DNA from: Candidatus Flexicrinis proximus
GTDB taxonomy: Bacteria; Chloroflexota; Anaerolineae; Aggregatilineales; Phototrophicaceae
Direction of reading: 5' to 3'
NCBI GenBank assembly: GCA_016712885.1
Contig: JADJQF010000016.1
Span: 226,149-290,148 of the forward strand
DNA length: 64,000 nucleotides
The translations under genes were made by a program, and so were the position numbers. The notes under the pieces are model-generated. The model did no database searches, had not been told where the DNA came from, and saw nothing but the letters and a program-made list of their open reading frames with translations. This document shows, one piece after another, positions 1-9,005 of the stretch (the first letter of the stretch is position 1; each line of letters opens with the position of its first letter).

Positions 1-28
1 TCGCGGCATTAGAGGAACGAAAAGGGCG

Positions 29-706
29 TTGGCCTTCCTCCTCCTGCTCGTATTTGCAGGGATTGGCCGCGCGCAGGACGTCGAATGTCCGCTGGGCGGT
101 TACATCGACGAGGCGACCGGCGCGTGTGCCTATGGCATCACCATCGACATTGCCTATCCGGACTGGCTCTCCGAGTCCGAGGCTGCATCAACGGCGGTTG
201 GAACCGTGATCAACGAGATTCAGACCGGATTCCTTTCCAGCCTGAGCATGATGGTCGGGCCGTATTTCAGCGGTGCGTACCTGGATATCAGCTATGAGGA
301 ATTCGAGCACGGTGCCGCGCTTCGCTCGATCGTGTTTACGATCTCAGATTATACGGGCGGCGCGCATGGCAATACGTACTTTGCGTCGGTGACGGTCGAC
401 ACGATTGCAAATGAACCGCTGTCGCTGGCGGACGACATCTTCGTCCCGGGTGCGGACGTATTGGCCTTCCTGCAGCCGCTGGTCGTCGAGCAGCTGATGA
501 TCGCGCAGGGCGAGTATGCCGACCTCGATTGGATCAACAGCGGCACGGACGGGCTTGACGATTATCTGGCGTGGGCGATCAACGCGGGGACGCTGGAACT
601 GTTCTTCCCGCCGTATCAGGTCGCCGCCTACGCGATGGGCAGCTTTCAGGTCAGCATCCCCGTCGATGATCTGGCGGCAGTCATCAACCCCATGCTTCTG
701 CCTTAG
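29..706 (+). CDS. Secreted DUF3298/RsiV-like protein (5' end uncertain)
   Basis: The C-terminal half carries the YTGGAHGN motif followed by an FPPYQVAAYAMG block and a VSIPVDDL ending, the hallmark of the DUF3298 domain found in RsiV and PdaC. The N-terminus is a hydrophobic signal segment (LLLLVFAG) ending near RAQD, so the protein is probably exported. The listed start is a TTG, but the frame is open to the window edge and reads RGIRGTKRALAF before it; those basic residues would make a good signal-peptide n-region, so the true start may lie upstream of the window. The ligand or enzymatic role of stand-alone DUF3298 proteins is not established. It is followed by an interspersed repeat, and nothing indicates an operon with the lipoprotein gene downstream. 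Confidence 0.75.
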   Translation: MAFLLLLVFAGIGRAQDVECPLGGYIDEATGACAYGITIDIAYPDWLSESEAASTAVGTVINEIQTGFLSSLSMMVGPYFSGAYLDISYEEFEHGAALRSIVFTISDYTGGAHGNTYFASVTVDTIANEPLSLADDIFVPGADVLAFLQPLVVEQLMIAQGEYADLDWINSGTDGLDDYLAWAINAGTLELFFPPYQVAAYAMGSFQVSIPVDDLAAVINPMLLP

Positions 707-712
707 TGCTTT

Positions 713-868
713 GTGGAGGCGGCGCCGCCACGCCTCCACGAGGGACTTGCGCCCCTCGACCCCTCATCAGCGAAATGAACGGGCCGGCCTGTTCATTCGT
801 TATGGGCGGTGCAGGAGTGCAAACGCCGCCACCGGGGCCAGGGGTGGAACCCCTGGAAAGTGCATAAC
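713..868 (+). repeat. Interspersed repeat family A, copy 1
   Basis: A noncoding block of about 150 bp. It opens with a GTGGAGGC...GCCTCCAC-type palindrome, continues with CCTCCACGAGGGACTTGCGCCCCTCGACCCC, a second palindrome around GAATGAACGGGCC, and a tail containing GTGCAAACGCCGCCACCGGGG. The same modular order recurs at about ten other places in the window, in both orientations and always between genes. Confidence 0.8.
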
Positions 869-916
869 ATGTGCCAGACTTCAGCAGGCCGTTTCCGTGC
901 TTTCGTGCGTGCATGG

Positions 917-922
917 TATACT
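917..922 (+). promoter_or_regulatory. Candidate -10 box, possibly leaderless transcript
   Basis: TATACT lies only eight bases before the ATG of the lipoprotein gene, and no Shine-Dalgarno sequence is visible. If it is the -10 element, transcription would begin at or next to the start codon. No convincing -35 hexamer is seen. Confidence 0.4.
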
Positions 923-930
923 GGGTTCCC

Positions 931-2247
931 ATGCGAAAACTGACGATTCTTCCCCTGATACTGCTGTTTGCGGCCTGCACGCCGACGCCTCCGCCGGTGC
1001 GCGAGGCGATCACGCCGTTCCCATCGGCGACGCCGGGACGGGTCGCATACGGCGAACTTCTGCCCAGCGGATCGACGCTGCTGAGCCAACCGGGATTGTC
1101 CGCGCCGTCAACGGTGGTCGCCATCGCGCCGCCGACGACCCCAACGCCGGATTTCTCCTCCTGCCCGCCGGCCAATCCGGATGCCGTTCTCGAAGCCTCG
1201 CCGCCAGACAATGCGCTGGTACTGGTGGAAGAAGCGGTGCGTTATCTTAACGCAGGCGGAAGCGGCCAGATCCTGATCGACACCTTGCGCGGCAGTTGGA
1301 ACGTGATCCCGGACGATGCGATTGCCCGGGCAGACATCGACTATACGGGTGAAGGCGTGGCCGATGTCCTGTTCCCGTATGTAGGCCGCGACAATGTCGC
1401 CGGGCTGGTCATCATTGCCTGCCGGGCCGGCGCGAACGACATCGTGTTCGAGGCCGTCTCGGATACGGCAGTTCCGCCGGTTGTGCTGGCCTTCCTGGAC
1501 CTCAACCACGACCGCCGCAACGATGTGCTTTACAGCGTGCCGGAGTGCGACCCGGACGACCCTGAGGCTTGCCAGCTGCTCACGCAGATGGTGACCTTTT
1601 CGCCGGTGCGCTCGCGCTTTGTGGAACTGATGCCGTCCAACGTGACCAGTGACAGCCTCCCGCAGGTGCTTGACTTCGACAATGACGAAGTGAGCGAAGT
1701 CGTCATCAAACTGGAAAGCCGCGGCACGGCGGCGACCGGCCCCCTGCGCACCGGTACCAACGTCTACGATTGGAACGGCAGCCAGTATGTGCTGAGTATT
1801 GTTGAACTGGAGCCGCCACGGTTCAAAATACAGGTGCTGCACGAAGGCGACCGCTCGCTACTGCGCGGCGAATATGCGCTGGCCGAGACGATCTACCGCG
1901 CGGCGATCGACAACACCGACCTGCGATTCTGGTTCAACGATGAGCCGGATATCCTGCAGAGCTACGCACTTTTCCGCCTGCTGCAGGCGCAGGTGCTGAC
2001 TGCCGGAATCGGACAGACCAGCACTATTGCCGAAATCCAGCGCATCTATCCCGACCCCGCGGCGCGTCCGGTATACGCGGACATGGCCGTGCTGTTTCTG
2101 GAGACATTCCAATCCACCGCGGATGTCCATAGCGCCTGTGTCGCAGTTGAGACTATAATTGCGGCGCGCACCGAGGCGGTCGATCAACTCAACCGCTACG
2201 GCAGTCGCAGCCCGTCCTATACCGCACAGGATTTGTGTCCGTTCTAA
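931..2247 (+). CDS. Putative lipoprotein with FG-GAP-like acidic repeats
   Basis: The ATG at 931 is preferred over the upstream start at 871 because it gives a proper lipoprotein signal: MRKLTILPLILLFAAC, with lipobox LFAAC and Cys as first mature residue, followed by a Pro/Thr-rich spacer typical of a surface-anchored protein. The middle holds three spaced blocks, DYTGEGVADVLF, DLNHDRRNDVLY and DFDNDEVSEVVI, resembling calcium-binding FG-GAP/VCBS-like turns. The C-terminal third is helical (LLRGEYALAETIYRAAID), TPR-like. No catalytic motif is seen, so a binding or structural role outside the membrane is an inference. The M20 peptidase gene begins 13 bp after the stop and may be co-transcribed. 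Confidence 0.7.
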   Translation: MRKLTILPLILLFAACTPTPPPVREAITPFPSATPGRVAYGELLPSGSTLLSQPGLSAPSTVVAIAPPTTPTPDFSSCPPANPDAVLEASPPDNALVLVEEAVRYLNAGGSGQILIDTLRGSWNVIPDDAIARADIDYTGEGVADVLFPYVGRDNVAGLVIIACRAGANDIVFEAVSDTAVPPVVLAFLDLNHDRRNDVLYSVPECDPDDPEACQLLTQMVTFSPVRSRFVELMPSNVTSDSLPQVLDFDNDEVSEVVIKLESRGTAATGPLRTGTNVYDWNGSQYVLSIVELEPPRFKIQVLHEGDRSLLRGEYALAETIYRAAIDNTDLRFWFNDEPDILQSYALFRLLQAQVLTAGIGQTSTIAEIQRIYPDPAARPVYADMAVLFLETFQSTADVHSACVAVETIIAARTEAVDQLNRYGSRSPSYTAQDLCPF

Positions 2248-2260
2248 GGAAACCCCCCGC

Positions 2261-3412
2261 ATGTCATCAGACCTACTGACCCACTTCACCGCGCAGAAGC
2301 AGGCGATGGTCGATCAATTGATCGATCTTGTGAACTTTGAGACGCCGACTACTGACAAAGCTGCCGTCGACAAGCTTGGCGCCTATATGGAGCAGCAGTT
2401 CAATGCCCTGGGCGCGTCGTCGGTGACACGTATCCCGCAGACTGCTGTCGGCGACTTCCTGCTGGCGAAGTGGAACGAGACTGCGCCCGGCAAGCCGCTG
2501 ATGTTCCTGATCCATATCGACACGGTCTGGCCGCTGGGCACGCTGGCCGAACGCCCGATCCGTATCGACGACGACGGGCGTATTTTTGGCCCCGGCGCGA
2601 TCGACATGAAGGGCGGAATCACGGTTGTACTGACCGCGCTCAAGGGACTGCGTGAGGTTAACCAGTTCCCGAATCGCCCGATCTGGGTACTGATGACCAG
2701 CGACGAAGAGGTCGGCAGCATACACTCGATCCCGGTGATCCGCACGGTCGCACCCGGCTGCGGTCTGGTCCTGGTGATGGAACCGGCGACCAAAGAGGGC
2801 GCGCTGAAGACGTGGCGCAAGGGTCTGGCCTCTTTCCGGGTCCACGTTGAAGGCCGCGCCAGCCACGCGGGGAATGCGCCTGAGCAGGGCATCAACGCGA
2901 TCGTCGAACTGGCGCAGCAGGTGATGAAAGTCAACGAACTGAACGACCTGCGCAACGGCACGTCGGTCAGCGTGACGATGATCGACGGTGGCAGCGCGGG
3001 CAACGTGATTCCTGCCGCAGCAAGCGCGTATGTCGACACCCGCGTGCTGACCGTGCGCGCACTGACCGGAATTAAGGACGGCCTGAACGCGCTCCAACCG
3101 CATATCCCCGGCGCGAAAGTGTGGGTCGAAGAGATCCACTCGCGCGAGCCGATGGAACACAACGACCAGATGAAGCGCAGTTACACGCAGGTCAAGGCGA
3201 TCGGCGAAGCGCTGGGCCTGACGATCCGCGAGGACGGCTCGGGGGGCGGCAGCGACGGCAATATCACCGCCGCGATGGGCATTCCCACCCTCGATGGCCT
3301 CGGCCCGCAAGGGGACGGCCTGCACGCGGTCCATGAGCATGTCGTCATCAACAACATGCCGCAGCGCGCCGCCCTGATCGCGGCCATGCTGCGCGACTGG
3401 GTGAGCGAGTAG
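2261..3412 (+). CDS. M20 family metallopeptidase (carboxypeptidase G2-like)
   Basis: A 383-aa zinc peptidase of the M20 family, close in plan to glutamate carboxypeptidase. Visible signatures are HIDTVWP (His85, Asp87), GPGAIDMKGG (bridging Asp115), TSDEEVGS (catalytic Glu149 and metal-ligand Glu150) and, near the end, GSGGGSDGNITA with a late LDGLGPQGDGLHAVHE metal-ligand segment. The dimerisation insert (KGLASFRVHVEGRASHAG) is complete. There is no signal peptide, so it is cytoplasmic, hydrolysing an N-acyl amino acid or small peptide; the exact substrate cannot be read. The ATG at 2261 is chosen because the longer frame begins inside the lipoprotein gene. Confidence 0.9.
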   Translation: MSSDLLTHFTAQKQAMVDQLIDLVNFETPTTDKAAVDKLGAYMEQQFNALGASSVTRIPQTAVGDFLLAKWNETAPGKPLMFLIHIDTVWPLGTLAERPIRIDDDGRIFGPGAIDMKGGITVVLTALKGLREVNQFPNRPIWVLMTSDEEVGSIHSIPVIRTVAPGCGLVLVMEPATKEGALKTWRKGLASFRVHVEGRASHAGNAPEQGINAIVELAQQVMKVNELNDLRNGTSVSVTMIDGGSAGNVIPAAASAYVDTRVLTVRALTGIKDGLNALQPHIPGAKVWVEEIHSREPMEHNDQMKRSYTQVKAIGEALGLTIREDGSGGGSDGNITAAMGIPTLDGLGPQGDGLHAVHEHVVINNMPQRAALIAAMLRDWVSE

Positions 3413-3442
3413 GCTCAGGCTCCCTGAACACTGCCAGTTCGT

Positions 3443-3470
3443 TGGAGGGACGCCCCTTATGGGCGTCCCC
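3443..3470. repeat. Family B short palindromic repeat (GGACGCC...GGCGTCC)
   Basis: GGACGCCCCTTATGGGCGTCC is an inverted repeat. Related palindromes with a TGTATGGCGTCCCTAC core occur at 10159-10206 and 26176-26223. It lies between the peptidase and acetyltransferase genes and could act as a transcript hairpin. Confidence 0.6.
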
Positions 3471-3501
3471 ACCCGTTGGCGAGATCAACACAGAGGCGCA
3501 C

Positions 3502-4407
3502 ATGCCCATCACGGTTCGTCCCGGCACGGCAGAAGATTCCTACGCGGTTTTCCGGATATTTGTCACCACGATTTCAGACCTCGGCGCCCGGACCGGAACA
3601 CAAGGCATTACCGGCGGGGACGATCCGGCGGTATTGTCAGACCTATGGGACCGGCGCCGGTCGCTGTTCGAACACCTTGCGCGCAGCGCGGACCAGTTCT
3701 GGGTCGCCGAGCGTGACGGCGAAATGATCGGCTATGCACGGTCGATCGTGCGCCACTCCGTCCGTGAGCTGACCGAGTTCTTCGTGCTGCCCGGCCACCA
3801 GTCGGCGGGGGTTGGCCGTGAACTGCTGTCCAGGGTGTTTTCCCGGGCGGGTGTGGCCAACCGGAGCATCGTCGCCACCGTCGATACGCGCGCGCTGGCC
3901 CGCTACCTCAAGACCGGCGTCACCGTGCGCTTCCCGATCTGCAACCTGGCGCGCGTGCCGGAGGCGATTCCGCTGCCGGCGACCGACCTGACGTTCGAAC
4001 CCGTCAGCGAGAGTCCGCTCACGCTGGCCGCCATTGCCGCGATCGATGCCCCGATCCTCGGCTACCGGCGCGACATCGACCATGCCTGGCTGCTTAACGA
4101 CCGGCAGGGTTTTCTGTATACACGCGGCGGCAAGACTGTCGGCTACGGCTATGTCGGCTATCGCAGCGGACCGTTTGCACTGCTCGACGCGGCGGATTTC
4201 CCGGCTGTTCTGGCGCATGCCGAGGCGACGGCCGCGCAGCAGTACGATCTGTTTGCCGTCGAGCTTCCGATGACCAACCATACGGCGATCCAGTATCTGC
4301 TGGCGCGCGGGTACACGCTCGACTCGTTCTTTGCGTTCTTCCTGACCGATCATCCGGTCGGCACGCTGGAAAACTATGCCTTCACCAGCCCACCCTTTTT
4401 TGTATAA
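3502..4407 (+). CDS. GNAT family N-acetyltransferase
   Basis: A 301-aa protein beginning MPITVRPGTAEDSYAVFRI, the usual first strand and helix of a GNAT fold. The acetyl-CoA-binding block is FFVLPGHQSAGVGRELLSRVF (about residues 95-115), matching the Q/R-x-x-G-x-G/A loop. The second half (about residue 150 onward) looks like a second, degenerate GNAT-like domain (GYGYVGYRSGPFALLDA), common in two-domain GNATs. The acceptor substrate is unknown. The ATG at 3502 is used because upstream in-frame sequence belongs to a repeat. The alpha/beta hydrolase gene follows after 20 bp and is probably co-transcribed. Confidence 0.85.
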   Translation: MPITVRPGTAEDSYAVFRIFVTTISDLGARTGTQGITGGDDPAVLSDLWDRRRSLFEHLARSADQFWVAERDGEMIGYARSIVRHSVRELTEFFVLPGHQSAGVGRELLSRVFSRAGVANRSIVATVDTRALARYLKTGVTVRFPICNLARVPEAIPLPATDLTFEPVSESPLTLAAIAAIDAPILGYRRDIDHAWLLNDRQGFLYTRGGKTVGYGYVGYRSGPFALLDAADFPAVLAHAEATAAQQYDLFAVELPMTNHTAIQYLLARGYTLDSFFAFFLTDHPVGTLENYAFTSPPFFV

Positions 4408-4427
4408 CGACTTGAGGAGAGATATTC

Positions 4428-5276
4428 ATGCAACAGAAGTTTGTTAAGACCAACGGAATCCAATTGGCCTATTTGGATCACGGCGGCAGCGGCGAGCCGC
4501 TGATCCTGATGCACGGCCTTTCTGCCAACAGCCATCACTTCGACGGCCTGATCGCGGCGGGGCTGGCCAAGCACTTTCGCGTGCTGGCGGTTGATCTGCG
4601 CGGCCGGGGTCTGAGCGAGAAGCCGACCGGTATGGTTTATTCACCCCAGGATCACGCGAAAGACATCCTGAGTATGATGGACGCGCTCAACCTCGATCGA
4701 GTGCTGCTGGGCGGCCACAGCTACGGCGGACTGATGACGATGTACATCGGGGCGAATCATCCCGACCGTGTGAAGAAGATGATTATTCTCGATGCCGGGA
4801 TCATGCATCCGCAGGTCAAAGACCTGATCGCCCCGGCGATCCGCCGCCTCGGCCAACCCGTCGAGAGTTTCGCGGTCTACCTCGAAAACATGAAGAAGAA
4901 CCCCGCCTATCATCAGGGGGTCTGGAACGACGAGATTGTCGCTTACTATCGCGCTGACGTGGAAGACCTTCCCGACGGACAGGTCAAACCGCGCAGCACG
5001 CCGGAGGTCATCAGCGCCGCCGTCGACCAGATTCTGGAGGTCGATTGGCCGACGACCATGCCGCGCGCGACCATGCCGGGGATTCTGGTGCATGGCACAG
5101 AAGGCGTCGGTCCTGCGCCCACCCCGCCGGTCCTCACCGACGACGGCGCACAGCAGACACTTTCGTATCTGCCGGACTGCCGTTACCTGCGCGTGGCCGG
5201 CAACCATTACACCATGCTGTATGGCGACAACGCGCACGCCATCGTCGATGCTGTGGCGCAGTTCGTGAACGGCTAA
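4428..5276 (+). CDS. Alpha/beta hydrolase
   Basis: A 282-aa hydrolase with a complete alpha/beta-fold signature: oxyanion segment LILMHGLSAN (His29, Gly30), strand AVDLRGRGLS, nucleophile elbow GGHSYGG with Ser98, and C-terminal His260 in GNHYTMLYG. A cap of helices covers about residues 130-200. Start ATG 4428 has a good GAGGAGA Shine-Dalgarno at 4414-4420. There is no signal peptide. Substrate is not predictable; epoxide, ester or lactone hydrolysis are family possibilities. Confidence 0.9.
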   Translation: MQQKFVKTNGIQLAYLDHGGSGEPLILMHGLSANSHHFDGLIAAGLAKHFRVLAVDLRGRGLSEKPTGMVYSPQDHAKDILSMMDALNLDRVLLGGHSYGGLMTMYIGANHPDRVKKMIILDAGIMHPQVKDLIAPAIRRLGQPVESFAVYLENMKKNPAYHQGVWNDEIVAYYRADVEDLPDGQVKPRSTPEVISAAVDQILEVDWPTTMPRATMPGILVHGTEGVGPAPTPPVLTDDGAQQTLSYLPDCRYLRVAGNHYTMLYGDNAHAIVDAVAQFVNG

Positions 5277-5297
5277 AGGCTGTTAAGTGCTTAGTTT

Positions 5298-5420
5298 GTG
5301 GAGGCGCTGCCTCCACACCTCCGCGAGGGACTTACACCCCTCGACCCCGCATCTACGATTTTATGGCGCGAGCGCCATAAAATCGCTGCGCGAGGTTCAG
5401 GAACACGAGCTCCTGCTGTG
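5298..5420 (+). repeat. Interspersed repeat family A, copy 2
   Basis: Contains GTGGAGGCGCTGCCTCCAC, CCTCCGCGAGGGACTTACACCCCTCGACCCC and a long palindrome ATTTTATGGCGCGAGCGCCATAAAAT, then the AGGAACACGAG tail. Same modular design as copy 1, but the variable palindrome differs. Confidence 0.75.
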
Positions 5421-5775
5421 ATCTGAGACGTAGAACCCCACCGAGAGTGCGACCACTCTCAAGCTGCGTAAAATCGATTTTGGCGAAAACTCGATCTGAA
5501 ACGCTAAAGTCCGTCTCGAAGATTTGTGATGATCGGAAATTCAAGGAGGAACGGATCGGGGTCAGCGTGGAGGGGTTGGGGGGAGTAGGCGCCACACGAA
5601 GTTCAGCCCGCCGGAAGACTTCGCATGGGGAGGGCGCTTACCGCTGGGGGCAGCAACCGGCCACCGGACAACCACACACGCGGCGCGCTCCCGATCCTTT
5701 CCAGAAGCGCGCCGCTGACTTTACCGAGTATTTCGCATCCTAACGGATGTCTGACGACAGCCTAACAGCTTTCCG
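5421..5775. other. Intergenic stretch without a convincing gene
   Basis: Frames of 80-98 codons exist on both strands, but they contain no recognisable domain and overlap each other. Nothing definite is seen here apart from the possible end of the transcription unit of the following minus-strand gene cluster. Confidence 0.5.
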
Positions 5776-6840
5776 TTATCGCAGCGCCGCGGGCAGTGCA
5801 AGCGGCTGGCTGTCGCTGTTGCCCAGGCCCATCGTACCGCGAAGCACGCCCCCGCTGTACAAGGACAGCAAGGTGTCGACCACGTTGAAGGTGTCGGCCG
5901 CCGCCGGACTGATGATCTTGAAAGTGACGCTTTGCACAGCTTTAGACTGGATTTCGGCGATCGCCGAAGTCACCCACACGCCGCCGCCGGTTCCGACAAA
6001 GACGGCGTTGGCGACGCGCGTGGCTTTGGTCGGCGGCAGACCGTTGGAGTACTTGATCTGAATCTGAAGTTTGACGTTCGCGCCCGGCGCCGGCGTATTG
6101 TTGATATAGGCGCGCCCTGAGAAGTAGTCCCCGGCCTTCATCTTGATCTGTGACGCCGAAAACGTGATCTTCTGCTCAAGCGTGCCGCCGGCGACGCCGG
6201 TGAATTGGACGTGGCAGGCCAGCGGGCATATCCGCGCTACTGCCGCCGGCGTGCCCGCCTTCTTGATCTTCCACGGGTTGCCGATCGGCGACTCCGAGAA
6301 ATCGGGATCGTCCAGCCACTGGCCGAGAACCATCGCCCGCAGGTTGAGGCGAAGCTGCCCCGTGCCGCTGATCGTGATCGGTGCGGCCGGCTCGACCGCC
6401 ACGCGAACGACATAGTCGCCGGGGTTGACGGCCACAAATAACGACGACACCACGACCCCGTTGTTACAGGCTTCTTCAATCAGGGAGGGGCCTGCCTTTT
6501 CGAATAAGGTCAGTGTCGCCCGCGTGGAGAATACACCGGGAGTCTTCTCGTAATAGCTGCCGTAGGTATCGAGGGAGATTTCGGCGCTGCTCGGCAGCGT
6601 AAAGGAGAACCACACACTGTGGTTCGAGGTGAGGTCAGGATCGCACGTCACGTTTTCGATCGCACCTTGCAAGGTGGCTAACTGGATATTCGTGGCGGTT
6701 TTGCTGCTGTTCAGCGGGATATTCAGCGGTGCGAGATAGCTGTCGCCGGGGACGGACTGCGCCTGTGCCGGCGCCGCGGCCATCGCCAGCAGGAGGCTGG
6801 CAGCCAGCAGAATGCAATAGCGAAGGATACGGTTGTTCAT
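5776..6840 (-). CDS. Secreted PPC/CBM-like paralog 4 (last of tandem set)
   Basis: A 354-aa exported protein: signal peptide MNNRILRYCILLAASLLLAM...AQAQ, then a pre-peptidase C-terminal-like beta domain (SVWFSFTLPSSAEISLDTYG, about residues 35-160), then a jelly-roll-like C-terminal domain with conserved Cys pair (CPLACHVQF) and a QIQIKYSNGLPPTK strand, as in carbohydrate-binding-type modules. Start ATG 6840 has GAGGAG upstream. It lies 23 bp after its upstream paralog and closes a row of four co-oriented copies. Such proteins are usually surface adhesion or substrate-binding factors; here that is inference, with no enzyme domain present. Confidence 0.8.
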   Translation of the reverse strand: MNNRILRYCILLAASLLLAMAAAPAQAQSVPGDSYLAPLNIPLNSSKTATNIQLATLQGAIENVTCDPDLTSNHSVWFSFTLPSSAEISLDTYGSYYEKTPGVFSTRATLTLFEKAGPSLIEEACNNGVVVSSLFVAVNPGDYVVRVAVEPAAPITISGTGQLRLNLRAMVLGQWLDDPDFSESPIGNPWKIKKAGTPAAVARICPLACHVQFTGVAGGTLEQKITFSASQIKMKAGDYFSGRAYINNTPAPGANVKLQIQIKYSNGLPPTKATRVANAVFVGTGGGVWVTSAIAEIQSKAVQSVTFKIISPAAADTFNVVDTLLSLYSGGVLRGTMGLGNSDSQPLALPAALR

Positions 6841-6863
6841 GGTTTAGCTCCTCTCAACTGTCT

Positions 6864-7899
6864 CTATGGGCTGGGGGGCAAGGGCAGTAAGGCTGAATCG
6901 CGCAGGCTGGTACTGCCGAGCATCGCCAGCGACGCGCTCGCCACGCTGAAGGTGTCTGCCACGGTCGGGCTGCTGATCGTGAATTTGATGTTCGTGATGG
7001 CTTTGCTGGCGATCTCTGCGAACACCTGGCCAGTCGTCACGTAGACGCCCAATCCGGTACTGGTGACGGTGCGTACCGCCGATACCCTGGTCGGCGGCGT
7101 ACCGTCGCTGTAGTTGATCAGGATTGTGAGCTTGATGTTGGCGCCGCCTACGGCTGCCTCGCCGGCCAGCGTATTGGAGCGTATCAGATCGCCTGCCTTG
7201 AACCGCACGAAGGACGGGTCGGGTATGACGGTCTGCACCAGTTTGGCCTTGGCCGCACCGGTGAACTTCACGACACAGGACAAGCTGCAGTCGCGGACCA
7301 CCTTGGGCGGCGTCCCCGCGTTCTTGGCCTTCCACACCACGCCGAGCGGGTTCGTGTTGAACTCGCCATCCTGCAGCATTTCCGAGAGCGCCCGCAGCCG
7401 GATAGTCACCCGATACCGAGACGGCGCGAGTACCGGGGACGCATAGTCGGTGGCGAATCGCACGCGGTAGCTTCCCTCGCCCATCCCGGAATAGGCCAGG
7501 TTTCCAGTGGTCGTACACCCAAGCTCGCTCGCCGGCGCGGTTACCCGATACAGGCTTACCGTGATGAAGTTCTCCTGAGCCGAGCCGAGGTAAATAACCG
7601 ATCCGCCGCTCGAAATCTCGATATTGACCGACGAGCCAGCCGGGACATCGAACCCGAACCATACGCTGTGGTCCGAGGAGTCGTTGCTGTCGCAGGAGGC
7701 GTCTTCGGTCAGCGGCGCTTCGAGCGTGGCGAGCTGAATATTGTCGACGGTCTTGCTGGCGTTGAGCGCGATCGGGATATAGCTGCCTATGTCGTCGCCC
7801 TTGAACGCGCCGCGCGGCTGGGCGAGGGCGGGCCGGCGCCACGATCAGCAGCAGGGCGCCGCAGAAGGTCAAACGCGCTATCCTGAAGTGTCCGAACAT
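6864..7899 (-). pseudogene. Secreted PPC/CBM-like paralog 3, frameshifted in signal peptide
   Basis: The ATG at 7899 follows GGAGG and starts a signal peptide (MFGHFRIARLTFCGALLLIVAP). Reading must then move by one base at a GGG run (7830-7832, plus strand) to recover ALAQ and the rest of the paralog (SVWFGFDVPAG, FRTYRVTI-like strands, INYSDGTPPTR). Removing one base from that run gives an intact protein of about 344 aa that aligns along its whole length with its three neighbours. From the frameshift to the stop the frame is undamaged, so the mutation is recent or is a sequencing error. Confidence refers to the reconstructed gene. Confidence 0.75.
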
Positions 7900-7963
7900 C
7901 ACAGGCCTCCAATCAACCTCCGTGCCAGGGAAAGAACGGTGCTGCAGTTTCACAACGCTGGCG

Positions 7964-8992
7964 TCATGGACTCGGCGGCAGTGCGCGCAGCGACGTCCCG
8001 TAGAACAGCCTCAGCGTTGTGATATCGACCTTAAAGGTGTCTGTGGCCTGCGGGCTTGTGACGATGAACTTGATGCGCCTGACCGATTTGTGCTGGATCT
8101 CGGCGTAGATCCGGCCGAAGCTCATGATACTGCCGAAGGTAGTAGGGAAGGTGACATGCCGTGTGACTACCGCCTTGGTGGTCGGCGTGCCGTTGGCGTA
8201 TACGATCTTCACGGTGAGTTTAATGTCGGCGCCGGCGTCTGGCGTGGAATTCACGTAGATGTCCGCCTCCAGTATGTCGCCGGCCTTGAACCGCAGTTCA
8301 GCGGGGTCGACCCTGACCGTCTGCGTGAGCTGTCCGCCGGCGATCCCGTCGAAGCGCACGCCGCATGTCAGGTCGCAAACGCGGAAGATTTTGGCCGGAT
8401 CGCCTGAGTCGTTGGTCGTCCACGCGACACCAAGCTCGCTGTCTTCGAAGTGGGTGTCTTCGAGCAGATCCCACAGGGCGCGGACGCGCACCGTCGCCAC
8501 ATAGCGTGACGGGGCGATCAGGGGGTCGTTTGGTTTTGCCGCGATCCGGATGCGGTAGGCGCCGGCATCAAGCTCGGCCCCGACAATGGCCCGGCCGTCT
8601 ACCTCGCAATCCAGTTCCGTCAACAGCGCGTCCTGTTTGTACAGCGTCGTCCTGACGCGTGTCGAAGCGCTGTTCGCCGTGACGAAGACGGAACCGCCGT
8701 TCTCGATATCGACCATGGCCGACATCCCTTCCGGCACGTCGAACCCGAACCACACGCTGTACTGGCTTGCGCTGGAGACGTCGCAGACGGTGTCCTCGAC
8801 GTCGAGTCCTTCCAGCGTCGCGGACTCGACACCGTAAACGGTCTTGCTGGCGTTGAGCGGCACCTGAACAAAGCCGGCGAGATTGTCGCCCTGGGGCGGG
8901 GTACGGGACTGGGCGAGTGCCACGGCAGGCGCTGCTGTGATGCACAGCAGGACTGCGCCGAGGACCGCATGTCTAAGTAGGCGCATATCCAT
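7964..8992 (-). CDS. Secreted PPC/CBM-like paralog 2
   Basis: A 342-aa exported protein. Signal peptide MDMRLLRHAVLGAVLLCITA ending at VALAQ; PPC-like domain with SVWFGFDVPEG (about residues 70-80); C-terminal module with CDLTCGVRF and VKIVYANGTPTTK. ATG 8992 has a GGGAGAG Shine-Dalgarno. It is separated from the next paralog by about 65 bp and belongs to the same minus-strand series. No membrane anchor or sorting motif is visible, so it is probably released or held by binding partners. Confidence 0.8.
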   Translation of the reverse strand: MDMRLLRHAVLGAVLLCITAAPAVALAQSRTPPQGDNLAGFVQVPLNASKTVYGVESATLEGLDVEDTVCDVSSASQYSVWFGFDVPEGMSAMVDIENGGSVFVTANSASTRVRTTLYKQDALLTELDCEVDGRAIVGAELDAGAYRIRIAAKPNDPLIAPSRYVATVRVRALWDLLEDTHFEDSELGVAWTTNDSGDPAKIFRVCDLTCGVRFDGIAGGQLTQTVRVDPAELRFKAGDILEADIYVNSTPDAGADIKLTVKIVYANGTPTTKAVVTRHVTFPTTFGSIMSFGRIYAEIQHKSVRRIKFIVTSPQATDTFKVDITTLRLFYGTSLRALPPSP

Positions 8993-9005
8993 AGTCTTCT
9001 CTCCC

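Noticed and set aside
5447..5743. 98-codon frame as a possible small gene
   Set aside because: No recognised domain, poor start context, overlaps an opposite-strand frame of similar quality.
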